Shown here: piece after piece, positions 47,503-59,608 of the stretch
Layout: every line of letters begins with the position of its first letter
Position numbering within the stretch: the first letter of the stretch is position 1
DNA from: Vigna angularis
Taxonomy: Eukaryota > Streptophyta > Magnoliopsida > Fabales > Fabaceae
DNA length: 64,000 nucleotides
Direction of reading: 5' to 3'
NCBI RefSeq assembly: GCF_016808095.1
Contig: NC_068973.1
Location: 29,630,077 to 29,694,076 of the forward strand
Notes under the pieces: generated by a model
Told to the model about the DNA's origin: nothing
What the model saw: the letters and a program-made list of their open reading frames with translations, nothing else
Database searches by the model: none
Translations under genes and position numbers: made by a program

Positions 47503-47986
47503 GTGACATCCCAAAAATACAGGTATAAACCATATAATTAGAAAATCACTTTTAATAATAATTCGAAACAATTTTTCCAACTAAAAACAAGAATCAAAAA
47601 CGAGAACGAACGAACGCTCAAGGACGAACGTCCTTGAGCACTGTCTTACAACATTACAGAACGGACGCGCAAGGCCGCACGTCCCACAAGAAATACAAAA
47701 TAAAGTCGAACATACAAGAAACCTGACCGAACGGCTTACACAGGGAACAATACCGAACGGTCTTAACAGAAATGAAAACAAGAGGTGGTCGAACGACCAC
47801 TCAAACCAACAACTAATAGCCGAGCGTCTCATTGCTCGGTCTTCACTTCAACTTCTATCAGGTTCTCTTCGTTCAGCGCCTCTTCCAAACGCTCGTCTCC
47901 CTCTGCTCACATCCACACGGATGATCATTGCAATGACAAGACGGACGTACAAAAACGAGACAACACAAGGAAAAACGCAGGGTAAG
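47503..47986 (-). repeat. 5' LTR remnant of the chromovirus
   Basis: Only 484 bp of the LTR end remain. It starts TGTGACATCCC on the plus strand and matches the left LTR up to GCAGGGTAAG. There the left LTR continues CTTATGTAATTT, whereas this one gives way to the TGTCGCAACC end of the Tat-like LTR. Confidence 0.85.
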
Positions 47987-48625
47987 TGTCGCAACCGGAA
48001 AAAATCACGACGGGACGACGATCCGTAAAAAATAAGATAACGATTTTGAAAAAGAGATTTTGGAGTCGCCACCATAGTTTATTCTGGAAAACTACGGAAA
48101 AACCATAAAATGATAAGGCATGGTCAATTAGAACCAGATTCTTGGTTCGGGAGTCGGTTACGTGTAGGGAAGGTATTAGCACCCTACAACGCCTGACCTA
48201 AGGCAGTACCTTTAACTAAATGCGCGAATATGGATGTGGTTTTCAAAATGTTTAACTTTCCCTTAAAATAAAACTCTAAAGAAACAAACAATATTTTTTA
48301 GTTTTTTGGGCCCGACAAGGATTGACCTTGCTCCTACGTATTCTCATTCAGAATGAGAAATCAGGGTTCCGTAGTTCATTTAGAAACTGTTTGAGAAATT
48401 TGATTGGAAAATTGTTTGAGAATTTGTTATGGATAATTTGGATTTTTGGGAGAGTGAGCCTGACAAGGTCTAGCCTTGCTCCTACGTATCTCCACTTTTG
48501 ATGGAGAATCAAGGATCACGTAGTTCTGGCAAGGCGATATTTTTGTAGTTTTGAAAAAGTGAATGTTTTTTAGTTTTTGATGATTTTATATTTTTTGGTA
48601 TTTTTGTTGTAATATTTATATTTTT

Positions 48626-48958
48626 TGCGTAATGAGTACTAGGCTGATGCATACGATCGCACGAGCACTCACACGGCTTTTACCTTTTATTGTTTTGCGT
48701 AATGAGTACTAGGCTGATGCGTACGATCGCACGAGCACTCACACGGCTTTTTCCTCTTATTGTTTTGCGTAATGAGTACTAGGCTGATGCGTACGATCGC
48801 ACGAGCACTCACACGGCTTTTTCCTTTTATTGTTTTGCGTAATGAGTACTAGGCTGATGCGTACGATCACACGAGCACTCACACGGCTTTTTCATTTATT
48901 TTATATTTTGGGCAATAAGTACTAGGCCGATGCGTACGATCGCACGAGTACTCATACC
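48626..48958. repeat. 70-bp minisatellite, about five copies
   Basis: Units beginning TGCGTAATGAGTACTAGGCT start at 48626, 48696, 48766 and 48836, with a diverged fifth copy after about 48908. Each unit contains GATGCGTACGATCGCACGAG. Confidence 0.9.
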
Positions 48959-49033
48959 AATATTTTTATCATTAAATGTTTTTTAAGTTTTATATTATTT
49001 TTATTATTTTTTATTCATTTTTTTGTAATTTTT

Positions 49034-49290
49034 GAAGAAAGAGAAAAGGTTTTTGGCACAACGACGATGCGTGCGATCACACATGTGCCTAAACCTTTAA
49101 AAATATTTTTGGGATTTTGAAGAAAGAGAAAAGGTTTTTGGCACAAGGACGATGCGTGCGATCACACATGTGCCTAAACCTTTAAAACGTATTTTTGTAA
49201 TTTTGAAGAAAGGGAAAAGGTTTTTAGCACAAGGACGATGCGTGCGATCACACATGTGTCTAAACCTTTAAAACATATTTTTGGGATTTT
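49034..49290. repeat. 85-bp minisatellite, three copies
   Basis: Units start at 49034, 49119 and 49205 with GAAGAAAGAGAAAAGG and contain GACGATGCGTGCGATCACAC. That core is nearly the same as the core of the neighbouring 70-bp repeat. Confidence 0.88.
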
Positions 49291-51934
49291 GTCAAATTCA
49301 TTATTATTATTATTTTATTTATTTATTTTTGTGATTTTTGTTCATTATATAAAAAAAAGTGAGTGTGTGCAGTGTTTGATAAATAAATAAGACAAACACA
49401 GTACAGAGGGATGGGGGTTATCATACAAGGGGATTACATAATAAAAACCAACTAAAAAGAAAACAAGAGCAAAAGAAAAGCCAGGAATAGAGGTACAGAG
49501 ATAAAACCATGGGTGCGTGCTGGGGTTCCTTTAATTGGGCCAAAAATCCTTCTCTTCAACCACTTTGTATCCGTCCAGGTGTAAGGATGAAATTTGGAGG
49601 TGTTGCCTGAAATGTGCCTTTGAGGTCCCATTCTTTTCTTCTCTTCTTTTTTTTTTAATTGTTTGCACCGAATGGGCTTAGAACACTCCAGAATTCTTCC
49701 CTTCTTCATTCTAGAGTCCAGCCAAAGGAGAGACCTCCTTCCACTCGCGCATTCGACCGTCGCCAGCTACAAACCAAGACGTTGCCCAGCCAGTGCCGTC
49801 GCTCTCGGTCCATCCGGCCACTGCAAACCTCCCTCGACCGTTCTCAGCATCGTCGGCGACCTCAGGCACCACCGCAACCGCTGCCGACAGCGGGTCACTG
49901 CCTTCTCTCTTTCTCGTCTCCTCGCCGTGGGTGATGGTATGAGGGGAGCATGGTTGGGAATAATGAGCTGAGGGGTGGAGGAGAATGGATGGAGATGGTG
50001 GAAGGGAGTTCACGGGTGTTGGAGATGATTGAAGAAAAATGGTAGGGATGGTTACGGACGGATGATAAATTCAGATGAATAAAAATGGTCAAGGTTATTT
50101 AAGGTTATGTGTGTGGGAGAGTAGATACGGGTTATTGGTGAGATGATCAGAGGAGTTCGGTAGGGAGTTTGCCAGTGGGGTATATCGATGCATATGTGGG
50201 TGATGAGCAGAGAGGGATCAGTGGATGGATGGAAATGAAGTTTGAGGTTAGGCCGTGATATCTGGTGAATGAAGATTAAGATGATGGGTTGATGAACAGG
50301 GAGGGATATAGCAGTGAGTCTGGGCGGAGATGAAGGTCAGAGGTGTTAGGTGTTAAGGATTAAGTGTGGAAGTGAAGCCCGTGAAGTTAGGATGTTGAAG
50401 ATGGTGTTGGAGGTGATCGGGATGAAGTTGAAGATGCTGGCCGCAGGGTAAGGATGAAGATGGTGGGTTGAATATGGGCGCTAGAGATGGTTGTGAGGTA
50501 ATAATGGGTATATACAAACGTCCACAGCACTAGGAATGTGTTCAACAACAATCATATGCAAACATAACGATAGCCAAACAGAGATATGATGAAAAGCCAG
50601 CAACCAATGCAAACATAACAATAGCCAAACAAAGATATCATGGAGAGCCAGCAACCAATTCACTAAAACATGGAGTGCAAGACATCACTTACCTTTTGAA
50701 GCTTGGTTCGCTCTTTTGATGACTCGTCAGATGGATTCTCTCTCCTTTTGGCTGACTCTCCTTTTCCAGTATCACCTTCTTTTTGTCTTTGTCTGAGTCT
50801 CCCTTCCTCTTAGTCTTGCTGAGGGGAGTGTTTTTCTTGATGTGTGGCTGACTCTTCAGAGTGTCCTGTCTCTGTATCTCGGATGGTCTCCCTGTCTGCC
50901 TCTCCTTGGTGAGAATGGAGTTTAGAGTTCGACCATGGTATATGGATAAAGATGATGGTTGACGGGAGATGTGGTGGAGGTAGCGAGTGTGTTGGGAAGA
51001 AGAAAAAGTGGTTTGGATGGTTACGGGTGTTGATGATGAAAAGGGAGAGGGATGAAAATGAATGAAGAATGGTCAGAGGTGTACCGATGATTTGGTGAGG
51101 GAGTGGGGATGAAAATGATGGTGAGGTCCCGTTGGTATGAGGTGTTGGTAGTGGTGTTCGAAATGAATATGCAGAGGTGATGAAGTTGGAGCTTTTGTCT
51201 GGTTTTTTTTTAGGATGATAGGTGTAGTGAGTGATGGTCCTGTAGTTATGAGGTGTTCGAGGGTGGCTGTCACAGTGGGTGAATATGGATGGAGATGATA
51301 ACTGAGTGAGGGAATAAGGATGGAAATGATGGTGAGGTCCCCCCCGTGTGAGGTGTTGGAGATGAGAGGTTATTGATGATATGTGTTGAGAGGGAAGGCC
51401 CCCACATCCATGAAGGACCGAGATTTTTTCTGATCAAGAAGCCAGGGCTAAAGATGATCGGTTGGCCGTTCTTTTCGATCCCCCCTCCAGCTCTTGAGTA
51501 TTGTAGTGGTGTAGCAGGCTTTACAGAAGTGCAAGGTGGGCACCGTACAGAGGTGCCAGATGGGCGCTTGTGGAAGACAAAACCCGGTGGAAGTCTGTTG
51601 ATGATCCACTAATAAACCTGTCCACCATAGTAGACCTCCACTACCTTGTCCACTGATTCATAAAAATATATCTTCTGGTGGCTTGGTTGGTGATGAGTGG
51701 AGCACTCATTGAAGTGGGATGGTGGAAGTTGTTACGGTGGGGAATCATTAGTGAAAGATTGGAAGTGGGATGGTGGAAATCCAGCAAATTGATTCTCCTC
51801 TTCTCTTTTAAATGCCAGAAACCCATACTGTGAGTAGCTTTTCAGATGGTTAATGGCAGACAGCGGCAGCTGAAGGTGGGAATCTTCGCTGTAATGCTCA
51901 GACGAATTTTAAAATGCAGCCACCACTACTTTTT

Positions 51935-52400
51935 GGACGCTCGGTCAAATACGGGAGCCTGCTACCAAAACGAACGACCGTTCACGAAGATGAACGAACG
52001 CTCAGGCCAAACGTTCACAAGGTAAAACAAACTGGTCCAGGTCGAATGCTAACAGTCACCAAAACCCCAAACGCTATACTGGACCGATCGCTCAAAACCG
52101 AACGCTATACTGGACCGATCGCTCAAAACCGAACGCTATCACAATGAGACCGAATGTTCAAACACACATAACTAAGACCGAACGTCCAGACGAAGAGCGA
52201 ACGCTCATTAAAACAAACGCTTAAACACCTGGGGCCAAGGATGACCGAACGGTTGAACATAAGAATTGCCGAACGTCCAAAAAGCATGAATGGCGGTCGA
52301 GTAAGATACTTGAGTATGACCGAACGGCTGAGCACGAGCGGCTGAGCATCATTGAGGTCGAATGGGCGAGCGTTATGGGACGAACGGTCGAGTGCGAACG
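51935..52400. repeat. CGAACG-motif cluster within the Tat-like LTR
   Basis: Many irregularly spaced copies of ACCGAACG, GAACGCTC, ACGAACGG and related decamers occur, including a 27-bp near-repeat around GGACCGATCGCTCAAAACCG (about 52080-52137). The same motif family fills the chromovirus LTRs in this window. Confidence 0.7.
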
Positions 52401-52522
52401 TTTTTCCTCTTCTCTCCTTTTTTTTTTGTTATTATATATTTTTTTTGTATTTTTTGATATTTATTTCTTTTTTATGAAAATAAATTTTATTTAATCAACC
52501 CGGACGAAATTGAGTGTTGACA

Positions 52523-52538
52523 GCTGCCCCTCTTTACT
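52523..52538 (-). promoter_or_regulatory. Polypurine tract of the Tat-like element
   Basis: The minus strand reads GTAAAGAGGGGCAGC immediately before the TGTCAACACT start of the LTR. Confidence 0.65.
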
Positions 52539-52837
52539 TAGATTTTACTAGATCATATGACAAACAATGTTTTCATATTATCAAAGTAAAAAATAAGTAA
52601 AGATAGAAATATTAATTTCGTCTGGGTTTCAAGATAAACAAGAAACAAACAGAGAATAAAACAAATGAACAAAACTGAGAGAATTGAAGTGTGACAACCT
52701 CGCGGAGGGTGTACCAACGCTATGGATGAAGTGAACCAGGAACAAATTTTTGTTTTGTTTTTTTCTTTTTTTTTTTTGAGTGCATAAATAAGATGAACAA
52801 GATTAAGTGAATGAGAAATTTGAATTTGATTGGGTTC

Positions 52838-53221
52838 GACCACTGCCATGCAGAGGGTCATTTGAAAAAATTAAAATCTGGATTTGACCATTGTCATGCA
52901 GAGGGTCGTCTGAAAAAAATAACATCTGGACCTGACCATTGCCATGCCGAGGGTCGTTTGAAAAAATTAACATCTGGACCTGACCATTGCCATGTAGAGG
53001 GTCGTTTGAAAAAATTAAAATCTGGACCTGACCATTGCCATGCAGAGGGTCGTTTGAAAAAATTAACATCTGGACTTGACCATTGCCATGCAGAGGGTCG
53101 TTTGAAAAAATTAACATCTGGACTTGACCATTGCCATGCAGAGGGTCGTTTGAAAAAATTAACATCTCGACTTGACCATTGCCATGCAGAGGGTCGTTTG
53201 AAAAAAATAAAAATTGGGCTC
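52838..53221. repeat. 48-bp minisatellite, eight copies
   Basis: Eight exact-length units start every 48 bases with GACCATTGCCATGCAGAGGG. Because 48 is a multiple of three, both strands show long repeat-encoded open frames (16-residue periods), which I do not regard as genes. Confidence 0.92.
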
Positions 53222-54149
53222 GACCATTGTCTTACAGAGGGCCGAGATACCAATGGCAGAAAGTAAAATTGGGCTCAACCATTGTCTTACAGAGGGCCGA
53301 GATACCAATGGCAGAAAGTAAAATTGGGCTCGACCATTGTCTTACAGAGGGTCGAGACACCAATGACAGAAAGTAAAATTGGGCTCGACCATTGTCTTAC
53401 AGAGGGCCGAGACACCAATGGCAGAAAGTAAAATTGGGCTCGACCATTGTCTTACAAAGGGCCGAGACACCAATGGCAGAAAGTAAAATTGGTCTCGACC
53501 ATTGTCTTACAGAGGGCCGAGACACCAATGGCAGAAAGTAAAATTGGGCTCGACCATTGTCTTACAGAGGGCCGAGACACCAATGGCAGAAAGTAAAATT
53601 GGGCTCCACCATTGTCTTACAGAGGGCCGAGACACCAATGGCAGAAAGTAAAATTGGGCTCGACCATTGTCTTACAGAGGGCCGAGACACCAATGGCAGA
53701 AAGTAAAATTGGGCTCGACCATTGTCTTACAGAGGGCCGAGATACCAATGGCAGAAAGTAAAATTGGGCTCGACCATTGTCTTCAGAGGGCCGAGACACC
53801 AATGGCAGAAAGTAAAATTGGGCTCGACCATTGTCTTACAGAGGGCCGAGATACCAATGGCAGAAAGTAAAATTGGGCTCGACCATTGTCTTACAGAGGG
53901 CCGAGATACCAATGGCAGAAAGTAAAATTGGGCTCGACCATTGTCTTACAGAGGGCCGAGACACCAATGGCAGAAAGTAAAATTGGGCTCGACCATTGTC
54001 TTACAGAGGGCCGAGACACCAATGGCAAAAAGTAAAATTGGGCTCGACCATTGTCTTACAGAGGGCCGAGATACCAATGGCAAAAAGTAAAATTGGGCTC
54101 GACCATTGTCTTACAGAGGGCCGAGACACCAATGGCAGAAAGTAAAATT
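53222..54149. repeat. 55-bp minisatellite, about 17 copies
   Basis: Units start with GACCATTGTCTTACAGAGGG and continue with CCGAGACACCAATGGCAG. The spacing is 55 bp except for one 54-bp unit. The array follows the 48-bp array with no gap and in the same register; the first 23 bases of the two units are clearly homologous and the rest differs. Confidence 0.92.
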
Positions 54150-55008
54150 GTTGGATTGTTTTGAAACTGAAATTTTGGAATTTGTTGAAATTTTGAGAAA
54201 TTTTTTTGATTTTGATTTTGATTTTGATTTTTTTTGAAAATTTTGCATAAGGTTGAAATTAAGAAACAAGGTGTTGCATTTTTGTACAAGGATTTTGATT
54301 TTGAAACCTCGATGTGCAAGAGAAACATGGTTGATGTAAATTTTGATATTTGGAGAAGAAAACTTTGATGCATGTTGATTTTTTTTTTGTCTTTTTGAAG
54401 GAAGAAAATTTGATGAAATTTTGAAATTGGAGAGGAAAACTTTGATGCATTTTTTTTTGTCTTTTTGAAGGAAGAAAATTTGATGAATATACATGGAGGC
54501 AAATTCAAAGTTGATGAAAATATGTACATGATGTGATTTTGTGCAATGGAAAACTATGGTATATTTTTTTTTGAGTCAATTTGCTTTCTTTGAAATCATC
54601 AAATTTATGACGATTTAGACTTCCAATTTCCTTTTAAATGGATGTCCAATTCTGAAGTCAACTGTTCAAAATGAAGCTTGTGTGCTACACATTTCTTGAT
54701 GAGATACCAGTGTGTATATATGTTTGATACCAGGGGTTGGTTAAAATGAAGGGTTTAAGGGAGACTGAGACGGCCTCTTTTTTTGGGCATTCCATTCCTA
54801 ATACAATCATCCATGATTGATATAATATGTGAATGTGAATGTCAATGTGAAATATGATATACCCAAAGGTTACCCCAGTTTGGTGTTTGGGAAAAAGTGT
54901 GAGGGAGTAAGTTATGAATCAAGGTGTGAGAATGTCATGTGAGATTTGCAAAAAATTGCCCCAATTTTGGTTGTAATGGATTTATGAAATTTGGGGCGAA
55001 TCAGGATC
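54150..55008. other. Non-coding 3' region of the Tat-like element
   Basis: T/G-rich DNA without a gene. A unit of about 85 bp containing TTTTTGAAGGAAGAAAATTT is repeated twice at about 54340-54490. The text around 54945-55008 (TTTGGGGCGAATCAGGATCA) continues on the far side of the nested element at 59604 and has a close copy there. Confidence 0.5.
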
Positions 55009-55013
55009 ATGCG

Positions 55014-58000
55014 TGTAACATCCCAAAAAAAAAAATTTGCCCTTTTAAAATTCAAAAATTAAAATATACAATTACGGTAACACCCCGAACCTCAAGCTCA
55101 AATCTATACAAAAGTTTACAGCTCAGACTTAACAGTAAAGATAACATTGAATCCTTCTAATACATTCTTCCATCTCTTCCTGCACTTGCACCAGATCACG
55201 CGACATTCCTTCATCTGCTCCCGTATAACAAAAACGTTATACGATCATCGCAAAAATATGATTTTCCGATACATGCACAAATAAGTAAGGGTGAGCTAAC
55301 ATGCAATAAAACATTTATAAAATATGCATAAATGCTTTGATATAAACATCATATAATACTTAGGTTAGACATCCCCATATACCAACCTACCAAAATTCCT
55401 ACTAGACACACATACGGATGATATATTGATGAGCTACTGGACAAAGCTATTCCCCAAACATTCTAAATGGATACTATTTGGACGGACGCTATCTGCCGAA
55501 CACTATCTGCCGAGCGCTATCCGCCGAATGCTATCTAATGAATATTATTAGACTGAATCCCATTTGAACGAACGCTAGGTGATCATGCACAATTGAGCCG
55601 AACGCTAAACTCTGAAAACCATAATGACCGAACACACTCATAATGAACACTGAGATCAAACACTAGGCCGAACGCTAGAAACCGAACGCCAGATCGAATA
55701 CTGATTGCACGATCGTTAAGATTGATCACTTAGGCTCGACACTAGACACCAAACGCTATTAGACCGGATACCATTAGGTCGCACACCAAGAGACTGAATG
55801 CTTAGTAAGATCAAACACTTAGACTTCACGCTGAGACAGCGCACTCTACTAGAACAATTACTATTATTTCGAACACTAATCAAACGATCGCTCAAAGATC
55901 AAATCTCGCGCGCCACAGATTAAGTACCATTCGGACGAACACTTAATTGATCACTTTACTGGATTTAACACTATCTGAGGGTAACCTCATCGAGACCGGA
56001 TGTTCCCTACGTACGACCACTAACCGTTAACAATCCTTGTCTGAGACAAGCGTCATCCAAACCGAACACTACCTATGAATGATCACTGCCTGAATCATGC
56101 ATCATCACGACTAATCACTATTTATTAATCTATCGCTACCTCAACGAATATCAAGGCCGGTCACTCCTCATAAATGATTGCAACCTCAGAGCAACATCAT
56201 CAATAAAGATCATTCTCTAAGAACCATCGCTACAAGACAGAACACTAGAATAAAGAACGCTTGAGTATGGATTAAACGCCTAGAGTACTCTACTGAACAC
56301 CTCAGTACTGACCGAACGTAATCAAACTAAACCACAGGGTACCAAATTAAGATCAGACGCTAGCTACCCCAGAACAACTAACCTCAAGATCAACTGTTAC
56401 ATATTAACGCTTGCTACCTGAAAATAAATAATACCAAGACCGAACGTCACTAATAATAACGCACGCTACTACCTATAGACCCAACAAGTTTTACTTCCCG
56501 TCTCTCTCGAAGAATTATTCCAAATCCAGCTTTATCTGCTCTACCATTTCTCCCGTACCAGCACGATTATCACGGGTGGAAACCACAGCCACAACATGCA
56601 AGATGAATAACCAGAAGTATCACATCATAACCCATTACATATAAACTATAACAATTCCCATGATAAATCGACCCACATGACGATGCAAACTAGTCTATCA
56701 TAAACTAATGTCGTTTACTTGTAATTCGTCGTCATAACTTGCTCTCAATAACAGGCGACCCGAGCCGTCTTCCATCGCGACTTCAGACCTATCTCCCCGA
56801 CTCCTCAAGGACTAACGAGTAAAAACATCGATACTACGCGTAACGATGCACTATACTCAACACGAGCCGAAGTCATTGGGCGAGACATTCACCTCCTCGC
56901 GCAGAAGAAGGTGACACTCGAATCTCAGTCTCACGCGTGAGACTAGCAAAAATACTCAAAAGTCGAACGAAGTTACAAGTAAATAACAAAAAACATAGTG
57001 TATGTACCACCTCCAACAGAATAAACGTGCTCAATCACAAATTCATACATATTCTCAATAACATGTATAAATAAACCAATATTGGATCAAGGAAATAACC
57101 ACAATTCTCAATAATTGTTTCAAAATACTCCCACAGATTCATACATTATTGCCGAACGCTATTTCCAACTCTGATGTTGTCTGAACGAACGTTCTGGAAT
57201 CAATCATCAACAAAGGCCGAACGCTGCCGATGAACACCAAACCTTATTAACCGAGCTCCAAGGACGAACGCTCGAGATCAAGTCTAATCGTACTTTACCT
57301 CTGACAAGTACTTCCTGAGGATTAACATCATCGAGAACGGACGCTCACAAACACAATTAAACCAAGGTCGAACGCCCAAGATCCAAACCGAACACTTAAA
57401 GCCGAACGCTCAAGATTGCTACCCAAGAATTCCAAGTTAAGAACGAACGCTTATACCCACTAATATCTCAATACCGAACACTCAATTCAAACACCATTAA
57501 TCCGGACACGATAAGGACGAACGTTTTGATACTTAGTCGAACCCCTAGGTCACTTTGTCGAACGGCATTAAAAGAAGCCTGACCGAACGACATAAATCAA
57601 CAGCTAACCGAACGGTGCTAAAATCAAAACTTAACCGATCAGCAGAAACTAACGACCGAACGCTCATTAGTTGCTAATACCCCAAGGCCGATCGTTCAAG
57701 ATTCAAAACTTAAGAATAAGCAACTTAAAAACCGAACGCTCACTTATACCCAAAAACTGAACGCTCACTTATACCCAAAACCGAACGCTCACTTATACCC
57801 AAAACCGAACGCTCACTTATACCCAAAACCGAACGCTCACTTATACCCAACAACCGAACGTTCAGGATTCAAACCTAAGATTCTATTTTTAAGAACGAAC
57901 GACTGCAATCACTAATACTCAATATCGAACGCCCAAGATTTCTTCTTGTGGATGCCAATTTAGGGACGGACGCTCAAGTTGAAACCTGGATTAGCAATTG

Positions 58001-59079
58001 CTAACGAACACTCACAATCTGAACAACAAGAATACTAAACTAAGTGCGGACGCTTAACATCTCTAATACCGAACCCTCAAAATAAATACTATTAATCCAG
58101 ATACCATTTGGACGAACGTTTTGAATCTTGATCGAACCCCTAGTTCACTTTGCCAAACACCTAAAGTATTGGACGATCGTCTAGAATCCTGGCCGAACGA
58201 TTTAATCGAACAGTGTTAAATTCACACTTAATCGGACACTATCAATTTAGATTTCAACCGAACGGTATTAAAATAAGCCCTGACCGAACGCTAATATCAC
58301 TATTTCAAACCAAGGACGAACGCTAATGCTTGCTAGCTTTAAATGACCGAACGTTCCAAAACTGGCTGACCTTGGTCGAGCACTATACGGACGAACGTTC
58401 TAAGTTGGCTGATTCGGGCGGACGCTCAGAACAATTACCGAACGTTCAGAAATTGGTCGACCACTATTTGTTCGAGCACTGCTGGAATGAACGTCCAATT
58501 TTGACTCATCAAAATTGGACGTACGCGCATTCTGGAGAATTCTGCAGAATCGTGCAGATTCTAGAGAAAACCCAGAAACCCCTATCTTCATCCCCTTCTT
58601 CCCAAATTTTACCCAGATTTGCAGCAACACAAAATATCTCAAAAATCAAGGAAATAAATCAAACTCCCCTTACCTCTTGAAGACTTCCTTGTAAATTTTG
58701 GGATCTATCTCCTCCCAGATGTGCAGATCAAGATCTCCTTGCAACCTCAACAATTCTTCACTTCCTCTCCCAGATCTTGCTGCAAGGACTCCACTCTCAC
58801 CAGATGCCCAACCCAGATCATCCTCTCAGTCCTTCTGAAGTTGGTATAGCTTCCCATGGGTGCTCTTTGGGCGGCTGGAAACGGGAGAAAGGGTTCCCTC
58901 CCTCTGGCTACGCTCTCTCTCTCTCCCTCTCCCTCTCATGCCAAAATGAATCCCTCCCCTTTTGCAAAGCTTCCCCCGTAACAAAGTACCTCCAATAATT
59001 GCTTCCAATAATGAAAAAGGTGGGTAACCACCATGTCCCCACCATGTCCCCACCACTCCTAAAAATACAGGTTCTTACA
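55014..59079 (-). repeat. Long CGAACG-rich LTR of the nested chromovirus
   Basis: The ends are TGTAACATCCC and GGTTCTTACA on the plus strand. It has no supportable gene but dozens of CGAACG-type motifs between about 55480 and 58520. A 24-bp unit (CCGAACGCTCACTTATACCC) is repeated five times at 57729-57855. The CT-rich stretch near 58900-58940 is simple sequence. Confidence 0.8.
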
Positions 59080-59603
59080 TTCTCCCCAACAACAAAAATT
59101 TTCGTCCCCGAAAATTAAGCCTATCGAAACTAGTCAAGATAAGTTTCTCTCATCTCATCCTTAAAATTTTTCACTTAACTTAAAGATCCTAACAGTATTT
59201 CATTCTGCTTTAAAGAACTTATGTTCTGTCTTATCTAACTGCCTCTCGAAATCCTCTCAAACCTTGCTACAACCATGCTTGACTAAAACTTCTCCTAATC
59301 TAACCTCTGAACTTCTTGCAAACATACGATATATAATTTTCTGACCTTATTTCTTGAAAATTTCTTCACCCAAAACATTACTTCTAAGCTCCAATACCTT
59401 CACCCGTCCATGAATCTGCATCCCTCTACTACTATAGAGCATAATACACCACCACAAAAGCAAGAGCGAAACAGGAATTACTACAAGAAACAACACTGGA
59501 ATTCTAACTCTCTCTTATCTCAAACCTTCAGAATTAAGAAAGGAAAATCATCTATGGTAAAAGTCATGAGTGTGCACCACTCCTAAAAATACAGGTTCTT
59601 ACA
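55014..59603 (-). mobile_element. Nested chromovirus-type LTR element, nearly all body and one LTR deleted
   Basis: The 5-bp target duplication ATGCG (55009-55013 and 59604-59608) is exact. A full LTR of 4066 bp (55014-59079) is followed by a purine tract (minus strand GTTGGGGAGAA) and TTTTCGGGGACGAAAATTTT, as at the 3' end of the chromovirus at 42778. After about 500 bp of non-coding internal sequence only the last 29 bp of a second LTR remain (59575-59603, the same sequence that ends the full LTR) before the target copy. Pol, primer site and most of the 5' LTR are gone. The element is therefore between an intact element and a solo LTR. Confidence 0.82.
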
Positions 59604-59608
59604 ATGCG

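Larger units (their letters stand above)
39928..47986 (-). mobile_element. Tekay/Del-like chromovirus, both outer ends truncated
   Basis: The order on the minus strand is 5' LTR remnant (47503-47986), initiator-Met primer site, gag-pol, polypurine tract, 3' LTR (39928-42777). The two LTRs share about 340 bp (39944-40284 and 47643-47983). The left LTR lacks its last 145 bp or so, compared with the right one. The right LTR is cut by a Tat-like element after 47986. The element therefore predates that insertion. Confidence 0.88.
47987..52522 (-). repeat. 3' LTR of the Tat/Ogre-like element (4.5 kb)
   Basis: This 4536-bp block has TGTC...GACA ends and no supportable gene. It inserts into the chromovirus LTR at 47986/47987 (flank GGTAAG). 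From left to right it holds the GGCGACTCC region, two minisatellites (48626-49290), a GC-richer stretch at about 49650-49960, purine-rich repeated sequence to about 51600, and a CGAACG-rich cluster near 51935-52400. The small ORFs inside show no recognisable domain. Confidence 0.65.

Noticed and set aside
49659..50013. Overlapping 90-102-codon frames in a GC-richer part of the Tat-like LTR
   Set aside because: Three frames on two strands are open at once in Pro/Arg/Ser-rich composition, with no domain. This is base composition and not a gene.
52803..53266. Open frames of 119-151 codons on both strands with 16-residue repeats
   Set aside because: They are produced by the 48-bp minisatellite, whose unit length is a multiple of three. 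There are no gene signals and no recognisable protein.
53222..54149. Regular direct repeats that could suggest a CRISPR array
   Set aside because: The units abut without unique spacers, the context is a plant retrotransposon, and no cas genes are present. It is a minisatellite.
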